A DNA stretch of 36,694 bases from Sphaerisporangium corydalis (lineage in GTDB: Bacteria > Actinomycetota > Actinomycetes > Streptosporangiales > Streptosporangiaceae): NCBI RefSeq assembly GCF_025506355.1, contig NZ_JANZYP010000083.1:1-36694 (forward strand), given 5' to 3'. This document shows positions 13,764-21,438 of this stretch, piece after piece. Position numbers and translations under genes: made by a program. The first letter of the stretch is position 1, and each line of letters starts with the position of its first letter. Under the pieces are notes generated by a model, which was given only the letters and a program-made list of their open reading frames with translations, ran no database searches and was not told the DNA's origin.

Positions 13764-14183
13764 ATGCTGATCCCGCGCAGGGTCAAGCACCGCAAACAGC
13801 ACCGGCCCGACCGCAGCGGAGCCGCCAAGGGCGGCACCAGGGTCGTGTTCGGCGAGTTCGGCATTCAGGCGCTTGAGCACCACTACGTGACCAACCGCCA
13901 GATCGAGGCCGCTCGTATCGCCATGACCCGGCACATCCGCCGTGGCGGCAAGGTGTGGATCAACATCTACCCCGACCGTCCGCTGACGAAGAAGCCGGCC
14001 GAGACCCGCATGGGTTCCGGTAAGGGTTCGCCGGAGTGGTGGATCGCCAACGTCAAGCCCGGGCGCGTCATGTTCGAGCTCTCGGGTGTCACCGAGCCGG
14101 TGGCCCGCGAGGCCCTCCGGCGTGCGATGCACAAGCTCCCGATGAAGTGCCGGTTCGTTAAGCGTGAAGTGGGTGAGGCGTGA
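13764..14183 (+). CDS. rplP: 50S ribosomal protein L16
   Basis: L16 organises the A-site/5S region of the 50S subunit. It is 139 aa from ATG 13764 (MLIPRRVKHRKQHRPDRSG). The conserved RMGSGKGSPEWWIANVKPGR is present. It starts 2 nt after rpsC and its TGA shares one base with the rpmC ATG. Confidence 0.98.
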   Translation: MLIPRRVKHRKQHRPDRSGAAKGGTRVVFGEFGIQALEHHYVTNRQIEAARIAMTRHIRRGGKVWINIYPDRPLTKKPAETRMGSGKGSPEWWIANVKPGRVMFELSGVTEPVAREALRRAMHKLPMKCRFVKREVGEA

Positions 14184-14419
14184 TGGCTAAGAGCCTTACC
14201 GCCGGCGAGCTGCGAGTTTCCGACCAGGACGAACTGGTGCAGAAGCTCAAGGAAGCCAAGGAGGAGCTGTTCAACCTCCGCTTCCAGGCGGCGACCGGTC
14301 AGTTGGAAAGCCATGGGCGGCTTCGTGCCGTCCGCCGCGAGATCGCCCGTATCTACACCGTGATGCGTGAGCGGGAGCTCGGAATCATCACCGTAGAGAA
14401 GGAGCCGAGCGATGGCTGA
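14183..14419 (+). CDS. rpmC: 50S ribosomal protein L29
   Basis: L29 sits near the tunnel exit beside L23. It is 78 aa from ATG 14183, which overlaps the rplP stop (TGATG); a GTG one codon earlier is less likely. The signature ELFNLRFQAATGQLESHGRL is intact. It overlaps rpsQ by 8 nt. Confidence 0.97.
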   Translation: MAKSLTAGELRVSDQDELVQKLKEAKEELFNLRFQAATGQLESHGRLRAVRREIARIYTVMRERELGIITVEKEPSDG

Positions 14420-14696
14420 GTCAACTGAGACCACCGACAAGAAGACGCGGAACTACCGCAAGACCCGCGAGGGTCTCGTCGTCAGCGACAAGATGGACAA
14501 GACCGTCGTCGTCGCCGTCGAGGACCGCGTGAAGCACCCGCTGTACGGCAAGGTCATCCGCCGTACGACCAAGTACAAGGCCCACGACGAGGCCAACTCG
14601 TGTGGCGTCGGCGACCGTGTCCTCCTGATGGAGACCCGGCCGCTGTCCGCCACCAAGAGGTGGCGGGTCGTGGAGATCCTCGAGCGGGCCAAGTAA
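14412..14696 (+). CDS. rpsQ: 30S ribosomal protein S17
   Basis: S17 is a primary 16S rRNA binder with an OB fold. It is 94 aa (MAESTETTDKKTRNYRKTRE), with the conserved GLVVSDKMDKTVVVAVE and DRVLLMETRPLSATKRW. It starts inside the end of rpmC. A strong hairpin follows at once, so this is probably the end of a major S10 transcript. Confidence 0.98.
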   Translation: MAESTETTDKKTRNYRKTREGLVVSDKMDKTVVVAVEDRVKHPLYGKVIRRTTKYKAHDEANSCGVGDRVLLMETRPLSATKRWRVVEILERAK

Positions 14697-14705
14697 GTCG
14701 CTCTG

Positions 14706-14734
14706 CGGGAGGCCCCCCGGAAGGGGGTCTCCCG
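14706..14734 (+). terminator. Hairpin between rpsQ and rplN
   Basis: 14706-14717 pairs with 14723-14734 over 12 bp (one G-U) around a 5-nt loop. It begins 9 nt after rpsQ. It marks the S10/spc boundary as a terminator or attenuator. No clear promoter was found in the remaining 110 nt before rplN. Confidence 0.6.
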
Positions 14735-14844
14735 TGCGGGCGTCCCCTCTCGGTGGTGGCAGGGCCGTCGCCGAGGGTGTAAAGACCGAATCTAGTTCCG
14801 CCAGGCTCACTGAATGAGAACCGGCGTGACACACGGGAGTTGAC

Positions 14845-15213
14845 GTGATCCAGCAGGAGTCGCGGCTCAAGGTCGCCGACAACACGGGTGCCAAGGAGAT
14901 CTTGTGCATCCGCGTGCTCGGCGGCTCGGGTCGGCGCTACGCGGGTATCGGCGACATCATCGTCGCGACGGTGAAGGACGCCCTTCCCGCCGCGGGCGTC
15001 AAAAAGGGTGATGTGGTCAAGGCTGTCGTGGTGCGCACCACCAAGGAGCGCCGCCGCCCGGACGGCTCCTACATCCGCTTCGACGAGAACGCCGCGGTCA
15101 TCATCAAGGACAGCGGTGACCCTCGGGGCACGCGTATCTTCGGTCCGGTGGGTCGCGAGCTGCGCGAGAAGAAGTTCATGCGCATCATCTCGCTCGCGCC
15201 GGAGGTGTTGTAA
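14845..15213 (+). CDS. rplN: 50S ribosomal protein L14
   Basis: L14 is at the subunit interface. It is 122 aa (MIQQESRLKVADNTGAKEIL), the family N-terminus, from GTG 14845 with GGGAG at 14835-14839. First gene of the spc group, separated from rpsQ by 148 nt. The TAA overlaps the rplX ATG by one base. Confidence 0.98.
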   Translation: MIQQESRLKVADNTGAKEILCIRVLGGSGRRYAGIGDIIVATVKDALPAAGVKKGDVVKAVVVRTTKERRRPDGSYIRFDENAAVIIKDSGDPRGTRIFGPVGRELREKKFMRIISLAPEVL

Positions 15214-15521
15214 TGCCGAAGCTGCATGTGAAGAAGGGTGACCTCGTCCAGGTCATCGCCGGTAAGGACAAGGGTGCCAAGGGCCGAGTGATCCTTTCGA
15301 TCCCGCGCGAGGACCGCGTGGTGGTCGAGGGCGTCAACATGGTCAAGAAGCACTCGAAGGTCACCCACCAGGGACCGCGCGGCGCCAAGGAAGGCGGCGT
15401 GCAGACCATGGAGGCCCCCATCCACGTGAGCAACGTCAAGAAGCTCAAGGATGAGGCGAAGAAGGACGACAAGCCCGCCAAGAAGGCCGCCAAGGCCGAC
15501 GAATCGGGTGAGGACAACTGA
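15213..15521 (+). CDS. rplX: 50S ribosomal protein L24
   Basis: An early 50S assembly initiator. It is 102 aa. The KOW motif spans about residues 5-32 (KKGDLVQVIAGKDKGAKGRV). The C-terminal 25 residues are a Lys/Ala/Asp-rich tail. Overlaps of one base on both sides (with rplN and rplE) imply coupled translation. Confidence 0.97.
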   Translation: MPKLHVKKGDLVQVIAGKDKGAKGRVILSIPREDRVVVEGVNMVKKHSKVTHQGPRGAKEGGVQTMEAPIHVSNVKKLKDEAKKDDKPAKKAAKADESGEDN

Positions 15522-16096
15522 TGACCGCCACCACTACCGAGACCGAGCGCACCCTGCCGCGTCTCAAGCAGCGCTACCGCGAGGAGATCGCGGAGAAGCT
15601 GCGCGAGCAGTTCGGCATCGAGAACGCCATGCAGATCCCCAGGCTCACCAAGATCAAGGTGAACATGGGCGTCGGCGAGGCCGCTCGGGACTCCAAGCTC
15701 ATCGAGGGCGCGGTGCGCGATCTCACCGCCATCACGGGCCAGAAGCCTGCCGTCGCCCACGCCCGCAAGTCCATCGCGCAGTTCAAGCTGCGTGAGGGCA
15801 TGCCGATCGGCGCGCACGTGACGCTTCGCGGCGACCGCATGTGGGAGTTCCTCGACCGGCTGCTGTCCCTCGCGCTTCCGCGCATCAGGGACTTCCGCGG
15901 CCTGTCGCCGAAGCAGTTCGACGGCAACGGGAACTACACCTTCGGTCTCACCGAGCAGGTCATGTTCCACGAGGTGGACCCCGACCGGGTCGACCGTCAG
16001 CGTGGCATGGACATCACGGTCGTGACCACAGCCACGAACGACGACCAGGGCCGGGCGCTGCTCAAGCTTCTCGGCTTCCCCTTTAAGGAAGCGTGA
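15521..16096 (+). CDS. rplE: 50S ribosomal protein L5
   Basis: L5 binds 5S rRNA and contacts S13 across the subunit interface. It is 191 aa from ATG 15521. The conserved IPRLTKIKVNMGVGEA and FDGNGNYTFGLTEQVMF are present. About ten variable residues precede the family core, normal in actinobacteria. rpsN/rpsZ follows after 37 nt. Confidence 0.98.
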   Translation: MTATTTETERTLPRLKQRYREEIAEKLREQFGIENAMQIPRLTKIKVNMGVGEAARDSKLIEGAVRDLTAITGQKPAVAHARKSIAQFKLREGMPIGAHVTLRGDRMWEFLDRLLSLALPRIRDFRGLSPKQFDGNGNYTFGLTEQVMFHEVDPDRVDRQRGMDITVVTTATNDDQGRALLKLLGFPFKEA

Positions 16097-16133
16097 GCAG
16101 CCCAGTGGCTGTGGATCGCAAGAAGGAGGCCTG

Positions 16134-16319
16134 ATGGCCAAGAAGTCCTTGATCGCCAAGGCCGAGCGCAAGCCGAAGTTCGGCGTTCGTGCATACACTC
16201 GGTGCACGCGCTGCGGCCGGCCTCGCGCCGTTTACCGGAAGTTCGGGCTCTGCCGCGTGTGCTTCCGCGAGATGGCGCACCGGGGCGAGCTGCCCGGCAT
16301 CACCAAGTCGAGCTGGTAG
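16134..16319 (+). CDS. rpsZ: 30S ribosomal protein S14 type Z (zinc-binding)
   Basis: Short zinc form of S14, 61 aa, in the 30S head. Two CXXC pairs (C24/C27 and C40/C43) form the zinc ribbon. ATG 16134 is preceded by AAGGAGG at 16123-16129, a very strong site. Many actinobacteria carry a cysteine-free S14 paralogue elsewhere for zinc shortage; none lies here. The following 179 nt before rpsH are highly structured. Confidence 0.97.
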   Translation: MAKKSLIAKAERKPKFGVRAYTRCTRCGRPRAVYRKFGLCRVCFREMAHRGELPGITKSSW

Positions 16320-16320
16320 T

Positions 16321-16442
16321 CCACGTGCGGGCCTTCTCTGAAGGCGCGTCGCGGCCGTCACGGCCGCGGGGCGTCTCACGGAGGCCCGCGTGGACCGGCC
16401 GTACACATAAGTCATATCAACCGGGCGCTGATTCAAGCGCCC
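16321..16442 (+). other. Structured spacer between rpsZ and rpsH
   Basis: An outer stem pairs 16321-16325 plus 16328-16334 with 16382-16393 (12 bp, 2-nt bulge). It encloses a perfect 8-bp hairpin (16350-16357 with 16361-16368). An alternative 6-bp hairpin (16331-16336 with 16340-16345) competes with the outer stem. A separate perfect 7-bp hairpin lies at 16423-16442. Mutually exclusive pairings suggest a possible regulatory leader for rpsH onward, or a processing or termination site. Confidence 0.45.
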
Positions 16443-16498
16443 ACGACCACACCGTAGGTCCCGTCACAGGGAAACCGCGGTGAGGAGGGCCACCGGCC

Positions 16499-16897
16499 AT
16501 GACGATGACCGACCCGATCGCAGACATGTTGACACGTCTGCGTAACGCGAACTCGGCATACCACGACACCGTGGCCATGCCGTACTCGAAGATCAAGGCG
16601 CATATCGCCGAGATCCTCCAGCAGGAGGGTTACATCCAGGCCTGGGCCGTCGAAGACGCCAAGGTCGGGAAGAACCTCGTGGTGGAGCTCAAGTTCGGGC
16701 CTACGCGTGAACGGTCTATCGCGGGCCTGCGACGGGTTTCCAAGCCCGGTCTGCGGGTCTATGCAAAGAAGGACAACCTGCCTAGGGTCCTGGGCGGCCT
16801 GGGCGTCGCGATCATTTCGACGTCCGGTGGCCTCATGACCGACAGGCAGGCCGGCAAGCGTGGTGTGGGCGGGGAAGTCCTCGCCTACGTTTGGTAA
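16499..16897 (+). CDS. rpsH: 30S ribosomal protein S8
   Basis: S8 binds the central domain of 16S rRNA and in E. coli represses the spc operon. It is 132 aa. The start MTMTDPIADMLTRLRNAN matches actinobacterial S8; ATG 16505 is an alternative two codons in. AGGAGGG is at 16483-16489. The end KRGVGGEVLAYVW is the conserved S8 C-terminus. Confidence 0.98.
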   Translation: MTMTDPIADMLTRLRNANSAYHDTVAMPYSKIKAHIAEILQQEGYIQAWAVEDAKVGKNLVVELKFGPTRERSIAGLRRVSKPGLRVYAKKDNLPRVLGGLGVAIISTSGGLMTDRQAGKRGVGGEVLAYVW

Positions 16898-16916
16898 CGA
16901 GGGGAGGAATTACAGC

Positions 16917-17459
16917 ATGTCGCGCATTGGACGGCTGCCCATCCCCGTACCGAATGGTGTTGACATCACCATCGACGGCCGGGATGTCACGGTCAAGGGC
17001 CCTAAGGGCACGCTTTCTCACACGGTCGCCGAGCCGATCGATGTGGCTCGGGGGGACGACGGCATCATCGCCGTCACGCGTCCCAACGACGAGCAAAAGG
17101 TCCGTGCACTGCACGGGCTCTCCCGCACGCTGATCGCCAACATGGTGGACGGCGTGACCAAGGGATACAGCAAGACGCTGGAGATCGTCGGAGTCGGCTA
17201 CCGCGTCCAGGCCAAGGGCCCGACGCAGCTCGAGTTCGCGCTCGGCTTCAGCCACCCGGTGATCGTCGACGCCCCTGAGGGCGTCACCTTCCGCGTCGAC
17301 CGCCCGACCGTGTTCCACGTGGACGGCATCGACAAGCAGAAGGTCGGCGAGGTCGCCGCGAACATCCGCAAGCTGCGCAAGCCTGATCCGTACAAGGGCA
17401 AGGGTGTGCGGTACCAAGGCGAAGTCATCCGCCGCAAGGTCGGAAAGGCTGGTAAGTAG
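16917..17459 (+). CDS. rplF: 50S ribosomal protein L6
   Basis: L6 lies near the GTPase-associated centre. It is 180 aa from ATG 16917 (MSRIGRLPIPVPNGVDI) with GGGGAGGA at 16901-16908. The open frame extends 19 codons upstream but those overlap rpsH and are not conserved. The conserved C-terminal DPYKGKGVRYQGEVIRRKVG is present. rplR follows after 2 nt. Confidence 0.98.
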   Translation: MSRIGRLPIPVPNGVDITIDGRDVTVKGPKGTLSHTVAEPIDVARGDDGIIAVTRPNDEQKVRALHGLSRTLIANMVDGVTKGYSKTLEIVGVGYRVQAKGPTQLEFALGFSHPVIVDAPEGVTFRVDRPTVFHVDGIDKQKVGEVAANIRKLRKPDPYKGKGVRYQGEVIRRKVGKAGK

Positions 17460-17461
17460 TC

Positions 17462-17842
17462 ATGGCCTTCACCAAGGTTGCCAAGCACACGGCCGCTCGC
17501 GAGCTCTCGCGTTCGCGCCGTCACCGCCGCGTCCGCAAGAAGGTCGTCGGCTCGTCCGCCCGCCCGCGTCTTGTCGTCAACCGCTCCGCGCGTCACCTGT
17601 TCGTGCAGGTCGTCGATGACACCGCCGGTCACACGCTGGTGAGCGCGTCCACTCTGGACGCCTCGCTCCGCACGGCCGAGGGCACCAAGACGGACAAGGC
17701 GAAGAAGGTCGGCGAGCTCCTCGCTCAGCGGGCCAAGGCCGCCGGGATCACCGCTGTCGTGTTCGACCGCGGTGGCAACCGCTACGCGGGCCGCATCGCG
17801 GCCCTCGCGGACAGCGCCCGAGAAGGCGGGCTGGAGTTCTGA
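17462..17842 (+). CDS. rplR: 50S ribosomal protein L18
   Basis: L18 binds 5S rRNA together with L5. It is 126 aa (MAFTKVAKHTAARELSRSRR). The RPRLVVNRSARHLFVQVVDD core and the FDRGGNRYAGRIAALADSAR end are typical. The length is normal. It is followed by a 49-nt gap to rpsE containing a purine-rich Shine-Dalgarno. Confidence 0.98.
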   Translation: MAFTKVAKHTAARELSRSRRHRRVRKKVVGSSARPRLVVNRSARHLFVQVVDDTAGHTLVSASTLDASLRTAEGTKTDKAKKVGELLAQRAKAAGITAVVFDRGGNRYAGRIAALADSAREGGLEF

Positions 17843-17891
17843 TGTCTCCGGCCAGGATCGCAATCATGAGCAACGAGGAGAGGAACCACTG

Positions 17892-18524
17892 ATGGCTGCA
17901 GCTCCGCGTCGCGGTGCCGGCGGCGGTGGTGAGCGGCGGGACCGTCGCGACGATCGCCGCGGCGGCGCTGCCGAGAAGGGCGTCTCGTACATCGAGCGCG
18001 TCGTAAAGATCAATCGAGTGGCGAAGGTCGTCAAGGGCGGCCGTCGCTTCAGCTTCACCGCCCTGGTCGTCGTCGGTGACGGCAACGGCCTGGTCGGCGT
18101 CGGGTACGGCAAGGCCAAGGAGGTGCCCGCGGCGATCGCCAAGGGCGTCGAGGAGGCCAAGAAGCACTTCTTCAAGGTGCCGCGCATCCAGGGCACCATC
18201 CCACACACCGTGCAGGGTGAGGACGCCGCCGGCGTCGTTCTCCTGCGGCCGGCCTCGCCCGGTACCGGTGTGATCGCGGGTGGCCCCGTGCGCGCCGTCC
18301 TCGAGTGCGCCGGTATCCACGACGTGCTGTCGAAGTCGCTCGGCTCGGACAACCCGATCAACATCGTCCACGCCACCGTGGCGGCGCTGAAGGGCCTCAG
18401 CAGGCCCGAGGAGATCGCCGCGCGTCGTGGGCTGCCGATCGAGCACGTCGCCCCCGTGCGCATGCTCAAGGCCCGTGCCGAAGGCATCGCCGAGGCCGCC
18501 GCGGCGGCGAAGGCGGTGAGCTAG
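17892..18524 (+). CDS. rpsE: 30S ribosomal protein S5
   Basis: S5 acts in decoding accuracy at the mRNA channel. It is 210 aa. ATG 17892 is chosen for GAGGAGAG at 17876-17883; the frame runs 40 codons upstream through rplR sequence. The N-terminal 35 residues are Gly/Arg/Asp-rich, usual for actinobacteria. The double-stranded RNA-binding-like domain (YIERVVKINRVAKVVKGGRR) and the C-terminal domain with TVAALKGLSRPEEIAARRG are intact. Confidence 0.98.
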   Translation: MAAAPRRGAGGGGERRDRRDDRRGGAAEKGVSYIERVVKINRVAKVVKGGRRFSFTALVVVGDGNGLVGVGYGKAKEVPAAIAKGVEEAKKHFFKVPRIQGTIPHTVQGEDAAGVVLLRPASPGTGVIAGGPVRAVLECAGIHDVLSKSLGSDNPINIVHATVAALKGLSRPEEIAARRGLPIEHVAPVRMLKARAEGIAEAAAAAKAVS

Positions 18525-18527
18525 CCG

Positions 18528-18710
18528 ATGGCTCGTCTCAAGATCACCCAAACCCGGTCGAAGATCGGTGGCAAGCAGAACCAGCGTGACTCGCTTCGAT
18601 CGCTGGGCCTGAAGCGAATCGGCGATGTGGTCGTCAAGGAGGACCGCCCGGAGATCCGGGGCATGGTCTCCGTGGTGACGCACCTCGTCGAGGTGGAAGA
18701 GGTCGACTAG
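18528..18710 (+). CDS. rpmD: 50S ribosomal protein L30
   Basis: Small 50S protein of 60 aa (MARLKITQTRSKIGGKQNQR), with the conserved SLGLKRIGDVVVKED. It starts 3 nt after rpsE and ends 2 nt before rplO, a tight position conserved in spc operons. Confidence 0.97.
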   Translation: MARLKITQTRSKIGGKQNQRDSLRSLGLKRIGDVVVKEDRPEIRGMVSVVTHLVEVEEVD

Positions 18711-18712
18711 TC

Positions 18713-19186
18713 ATGGCTAACGCGGATAACACGGGCGGCGGCACGCCGCTGCGCATCCACCACCTGCGGCCGGCTCCTGGCGCCAACAAGTCCAAGGTCC
18801 GCAAGGGCCGGGGCGAGGCGTCCAAGGGCAAGACCTCGGGTCGTGGCACCAAGGGCACCAAGGCGCGGAACAAGGTCCCTCTCGGTTTCGAGGGTGGCCA
18901 GGTCCCGCTCCAGCGGCGCCTGCCCAAGATGAAGGGCTTCTCCAACCACATGTTCAAGACGACCTATCAGGTCGTCAACCTGGACAGGCTGGGCGAGCTG
19001 TTCCCCGACGGCGGCGACGTCACGGTGGACACGCTGGTCGAGCGGGGAGCGGTCCGCAAGAACCAGCCGGTCAAGATTCTGGGAACCGGTGACATCTCGG
19101 TGGCGTTGAACGTGCAGGCGCACGCTTTCTCCGCCGCCGCGAAGGACAAGATCGCAGCAGCCGGTGGCGCCGCCACCGAGCTGTAG
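18713..19186 (+). CDS. rplO: 50S ribosomal protein L15
   Basis: L15 is a late 50S assembly protein. It is 157 aa. The glycine/basic N-terminal motif KGKTSGRGTKGTKARNKV is actinobacterial in type. The C-terminal domain ends KDKIAAAGGAATEL. A 166-nt spacer with hairpins separates it from secY. Confidence 0.97.
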   Translation: MANADNTGGGTPLRIHHLRPAPGANKSKVRKGRGEASKGKTSGRGTKGTKARNKVPLGFEGGQVPLQRRLPKMKGFSNHMFKTTYQVVNLDRLGELFPDGGDVTVDTLVERGAVRKNQPVKILGTGDISVALNVQAHAFSAAAKDKIAAAGGAATEL

Positions 19187-19199
19187 GCAGGCAATACGA

Positions 19200-19269
19200 G
19201 GCGCGGGGGCTCACAGAGGGCCGCCGCGCCCGTAGTGCGTTAGAGTGCGCTGGACAGAAGGCTGTCCAG
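19200..19269 (+). terminator. Hairpins between rplO and secY
   Basis: 19200-19206 pairs with 19224-19230 (7 bp), continuing after one mismatch (19208-19212 with 19218-19222). A second perfect 7-bp hairpin is 19250-19256 with 19263-19269. This may attenuate read-through into secY. TTGACC at 19276-19281 resembles a -35 box but no matching -10 box is clear. Confidence 0.45.
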
Positions 19270-19352
19270 GGCTCGTTGACCAGAGATGTGCCGATGGATC
19301 ACTCCCAGACCTTCGCTGACCGATACCGCCTTTCAGGCGCGCAGGAGGGACC

Positions 19353-20660
19353 GTGCTGACCGCGATTACCCGGGCGTTCCGTACGCCCGACCTGCGCAAC
19401 AAGTTGCTCTTCACTCTGAGCATCATCGTGTTGTTCCGGCTGGGCTCGGTGCTACCGACCCCAGGCGTCAACACGATCAATGTGCAGCAGTGTTTGAAAG
19501 AGGCGCAATCGAGCGACGCCGCCAACATCTACGGAATGGTGCAGCTCTTCAGCGGCGGTGCGCTGCTGAAGCTTTCAGTGTTCGCGCTGGGCATCATGCC
19601 GTACATCACCTCGAGCATCATTCTCCAGCTGCTCACAGTGGTCATTCCCCGTCTTGAAGCGCTCAAGAAGGAAGGCCAGGCCGGCAACGCGAAGATCACG
19701 CAGTACACGCGTTACTTGACCATCGGCCTCGCGATCCTGCAGTCGACCGCCTTCGTGGCGCTGGCGCGCACCGGGCAGCTCTTCCCGAACTGCCGTCAGC
19801 CGCTCCTGGTCAACAACGACCCGTTCACCATCGTGACCATGGTCATCGTCATGACGGCCGGCACCTCGGTGATCATGTGGCTCGGCGAGCTCGTCACCGA
19901 CCGCGGTGTCGGCAACGGCATGTCGATCCTGATCTTCACCCAGGTCATCGCGGTCTTCCCGTCGGAGCTCCTGAACATCTTCCGGCAGAACGCCTTCACC
20001 TTCGTCGTGGTGATGGTGGTCGGTGTGTTCATGATCGCGGCGGTGGTGTTCGTGGAACAGGCGCAGCGCCGTATTCCCGTGCAGTACGCCAAACGTATGG
20101 TCGGCCGCCGGATGTACGGCGGCACCTCGACCTACATCCCGCTGAAGGTGAACCAGGCGGGCATCATCCCGGTCATCTTCGCCTCCTCGCTGCTCTACCT
20201 CCCGCAGCTCATCGTGTCGCTGTTCGGCAACAAGGAGAACCCGGGCGCCGTCGTCCAGTGGCTGGCGCAGAACTTCGTCCGTGGCGACCACCCGGTCTAC
20301 ATGGCCACGTTCTTCGTGCTGATCGTCTTCTTCACCTTCTTCTACGTGTCCATCACCTTCAACCCCGTTGAAGTCGCGGACAACATGAAGAAGTACGGTG
20401 GATTCATCCCGGGCATCCGCCCGGGGCGGCCGACCGCCGAGTACCTGAGTTACGTGCTCAACCGGTTGACCGCTCCCGGTTCGCTGTATCTGGGTCTGAT
20501 CTCCATGGTGCCGATCATCGCGTTGGCGGTGGCAGGAGCGAGCCAGAACTTCCCGTTCGGAGGCACGAGCATTCTGATCATGGTTGGTGTTGGGCTGGAC
20601 ACCGTGAAGCAGATCGAGAGCCAGCTGCAGCAGCGGAACTACGAGGGCTTCCTCAAGTAG
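19353..20660 (+). CDS. secY: Preprotein translocase channel subunit SecY
   Basis: Core of the Sec translocon in the cytoplasmic membrane, partnering SecE and SecG. It is 435 aa with ten hydrophobic segments. The first begins near residue 17 (LLFTLSIIVLFRLGSVLPTP). The cytoplasmic loop RRIPVQYAKRMVGRRMYGG and the GIRPGRPTAEYL loop are conserved landmarks. The GTG at 19353 has AGGAGGGA at 19343-19350. The TAG stop overlaps the adk GTG by one base, so adk is translationally coupled. Confidence 0.98.
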   Translation: MLTAITRAFRTPDLRNKLLFTLSIIVLFRLGSVLPTPGVNTINVQQCLKEAQSSDAANIYGMVQLFSGGALLKLSVFALGIMPYITSSIILQLLTVVIPRLEALKKEGQAGNAKITQYTRYLTIGLAILQSTAFVALARTGQLFPNCRQPLLVNNDPFTIVTMVIVMTAGTSVIMWLGELVTDRGVGNGMSILIFTQVIAVFPSELLNIFRQNAFTFVVVMVVGVFMIAAVVFVEQAQRRIPVQYAKRMVGRRMYGGTSTYIPLKVNQAGIIPVIFASSLLYLPQLIVSLFGNKENPGAVVQWLAQNFVRGDHPVYMATFFVLIVFFTFFYVSITFNPVEVADNMKKYGGFIPGIRPGRPTAEYLSYVLNRLTAPGSLYLGLISMVPIIALAVAGASQNFPFGGTSILIMVGVGLDTVKQIESQLQQRNYEGFLK

Positions 20661-21313
20661 TGCGCGTCGTCCTGGTCGGGCCCCCCGGAGCGGGCAAGGG
20701 GACACAGGCCCAGTTCATCGCATCGAACCTGTCCATCCCGAAGATCTCGACAGGTGACATCTTCCGTGCCAACGTGTCGGGCGGCACGGAACTCGGCAAG
20801 CTTGCCAAGGAGTACATGGACCGTGGCGACCTCGTACCCGACGAGGTGACAGTCGCCATGGTCCGCGACCGCCTCGGGGAGCCGGACGCGCAGGAGGGAT
20901 TCCTGCTCGACGGCTTCCCGCGTAACGTGCCGCAGGCGCAGATCTTGAACAAGATGCTGGCCGAGTTCGGCACGTCACTCGATGCAGTGCTGGAGCTCGT
21001 CGTCGACGACGAGGAGGTCGTGCGTCGCCTCGCCGGGCGCCGCACCTGCCGTTCCTGCGGCAAGGTGTGGCACGTGGTGTTCGACCCGTCCTCCACCGAG
21101 GGCGTCTGCGACGCCTGCGGCGGCGAGCTGTTCCAGCGGGACGATGACCGGGAAGACACCATCCGCCACCGCCTGGAGGTCTATCAGGAGCAGACCTCTC
21201 CGCTCATCTCGTTCTACGCGGAAGAGGGGATCCTCCAGGGCGTGGACGCCACCGGCCCGGTCGAGGAGATCACTCAGCGGGCGATGGCGGAGTTGCGCCG
21301 CTTCGCCGACTGA
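20660..21313 (+). CDS. adk: Adenylate kinase (zinc-lid form)
   Basis: Interconverts ATP + AMP and 2 ADP. It is 217 aa. The P-loop GPPGAGKGT is at residues 7-15. The NMP-binding STGDIFR and the GFLLDGFPRN signature follow. The long lid has four cysteines (C130, C133, C150, C153), so it should bind zinc. The GTG at 20660 overlaps the secY stop. A 14-16 bp hairpin follows the stop. Confidence 0.98.
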   Translation: MRVVLVGPPGAGKGTQAQFIASNLSIPKISTGDIFRANVSGGTELGKLAKEYMDRGDLVPDEVTVAMVRDRLGEPDAQEGFLLDGFPRNVPQAQILNKMLAEFGTSLDAVLELVVDDEEVVRRLAGRRTCRSCGKVWHVVFDPSSTEGVCDACGGELFQRDDDREDTIRHRLEVYQEQTSPLISFYAEEGILQGVDATGPVEEITQRAMAELRRFAD

Positions 21314-21327
21314 CGTATTCAGCGCCA

Positions 21328-21364
21328 AACGCCACTTCTGGGGTCGTTCTCCAGGGGTGGCGTT
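21328..21364 (+). terminator. Terminator-like hairpin between adk and map
   Basis: 21328-21341 pairs with 21351-21364 over 14 bp with two U-G pairs; two further inner pairs are possible. The loop is about 5-9 nt. It starts 15 nt after adk and lies in the 125-nt gap before map, so map may be partly uncoupled from the spc transcript. Confidence 0.65.
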
Positions 21365-21438
21365 CGGCTTGTTGGGGGACAATCGGGGGAATTGGGATGT
21401 CGCGCCGTCGGTTGATTCACCCCAGGGGGTGCCAGTAA

